Shown one piece after another: positions 5,416 through 5,822 of a stretch of 5,822 bases of DNA (position 1 is the stretch's first letter; each line of letters begins with the position of its first letter). A model generated the notes under the pieces. The model searched no databases, had not been told where the DNA came from, and saw nothing but the letters and a program-made list of their open reading frames with translations. Position numbers and translations under genes: made by a program. The DNA comes from Streptomyces violaceus. GTDB lineage: Bacteria > Actinomycetota > Actinomycetes > Streptomycetales > Streptomycetaceae. The stretch lies in the NCBI GenBank assembly GCA_000715635.1, contig KL569130.1, positions 101,735 to 107,556 of the forward strand, read 5' to 3'.

Positions 5416-5822
5416 TTCGGGGCTCCCAGGGGGTCAGAAGAGGAAGGGGGGCGCGAAGCGCTCGTTGGAAGGGCGGTGGCGGGCGACGGGTGGGCGGAGG
5501 CCGCGTGCGCGGTCCAGGGGTCGGTGACCGTCTTCGAGACGTGGACGCGCAGGTCCCATCCGTGCCGGTCGGAGATCTCGTCGAGCTGGCTCGCGGCCAG
5601 CTCGCACCAGGGCCACTCGGTGGCCCAGTGCGCCGCGTCGAGCAGCGCGAGGGTGCTGTGGGCGCGGGCCTCGGAGACCGGGTGGTGGCGCAGGTCAGCG
5701 GTGAGGAAGGCGTCGACACCCGCCGCGCGTACCTGGTCGAAGAGGCTGTCGCCGGAGCCGCCGCTGACGGCGACCGTGCGCAGCACCGCCTCGGGGTCGC
5801 CGGCGACGCGGATGCCCTGCGC
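5412..5822 (-). CDS. Nif3-like dinuclear metal centre protein, C-terminal part (5' end outside window)
   Basis: The leftward frame enters from the right edge and ends with TGA at 5414-5412, giving the last 136 residues. It matches the C-terminal part of the Nif3/YbgI family: SGGSGDSLF and AGVDAFLTADLRHHPVSEA (the second conserved block), then DAAHWATEWPW, which carries the metal-ligand His and Glu of the family's H-x3-E motif. Family members form toroidal hexamers with a two-metal site in each subunit; the substrate is debated (a GTP cyclohydrolase-like fold relationship has been noted), so function is unknown. The last 30 or so residues are a Pro/Ser/Ala-rich low-complexity tail after SKTVTDPWTAH, outside the folded domain. 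The stop overlaps the CTG start of the zinc-ribbon gene, so these genes are probably translationally coupled in one operon with the RNase H/phosphatase gene. Confidence 0.92.
   Translation of the reverse strand, partial: AQGIRVAGDPEAVLRTVAVSGGSGDSLFDQVRAAGVDAFLTADLRHHPVSEARAHSTLALLDAAHWATEWPWCELAASQLDEISDRHGWDLRVHVSKTVTDPWTAHAASAHPSPATALPTSASRPPSSSDPLGAPN
5413..5427 (-). promoter_or_regulatory. Shine-Dalgarno and CTG start of the zinc-ribbon gene
   Basis: Read leftward, GGGAG (5427-5423) is followed by seven bases and then CTG (5415-5413). The spacing is ideal. Between the in-frame stop TGA and GTG 5262 there is no ATG, GTG or TTG in this frame, so this is the only well-placed start that keeps the conserved N-terminus. 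The CTG shares its last two bases with the Nif3 stop codon, the same geometry as an ATGA overlap. Confidence 0.7.

Noticed and set aside
4973..5719. Leftward open frame (248 codons) spanning the Nif3 and zinc-ribbon junction
   Set aside because: It is extremely Arg/Pro-rich and runs in a different frame from both recognisable proteins, so it is a frame shadow rather than a fusion.

Overview
The window looks like chromosomal DNA from a Streptomyces or close relative. GC content is very high, third codon positions are almost always G or C, GTG starts are common, and the proteins match Streptomyces families. The gene order Nif3-like / zinc-ribbon protein / RNase H-acid phosphatase facing a KDPG aldolase and a YaaA gene resembles, from memory, the neighbourhood of S. 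coelicolor SCO2299. I see no mobile element, CRISPR array, rRNA or tRNA. Apart from the regulatory left end, this is mostly ordinary core-genome content.

Left part (1-1891): a regulatory pair transcribed divergently. A truncated AraC-family regulator runs leftward off the window. A MerR-family regulator runs rightward and is followed, with a 4-base ATGA overlap, by a small membrane protein with two predicted helices and a possible PH-like cytoplasmic domain. The 95-base gap between the regulators holds a 23-bp MerR-type dyad whose arms supply the -35 boxes of two opposed candidate promoters. The rightward one has the 19-bp spacer typical of MerR promoters and would give a leaderless merR mRNA.

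Middle part (1892-3473): a YaaA-family peroxide-stress protein with its own strong ribosome binding site, then a 98-base gap, then a KDPG/KHG aldolase (eda). The gap contains a 14-bp unit repeated twice in tandem, running directly into a perfect 13-bp inverted repeat. The inverted repeat overlaps the likely promoter and 5' end of eda, so it is a good operator candidate. No edd is visible.

Right part (3448-5822): three tightly packed leftward genes that look like one operon. They are a Nif3-like metal-binding protein (5' end outside the window), a coiled-coil/zinc-ribbon protein, and a bifunctional RNase H/acid phosphatase. The zinc-ribbon gene appears to start at a CTG codon inside a CTGA overlap with the Nif3 stop, behind a good Shine-Dalgarno sequence; no ATG, GTG or TTG is available that keeps the N-terminus. 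The last gene overlaps the 3' end of eda by 26 bases, tail to tail. No gene-free stretch exceeds about 100 bases.
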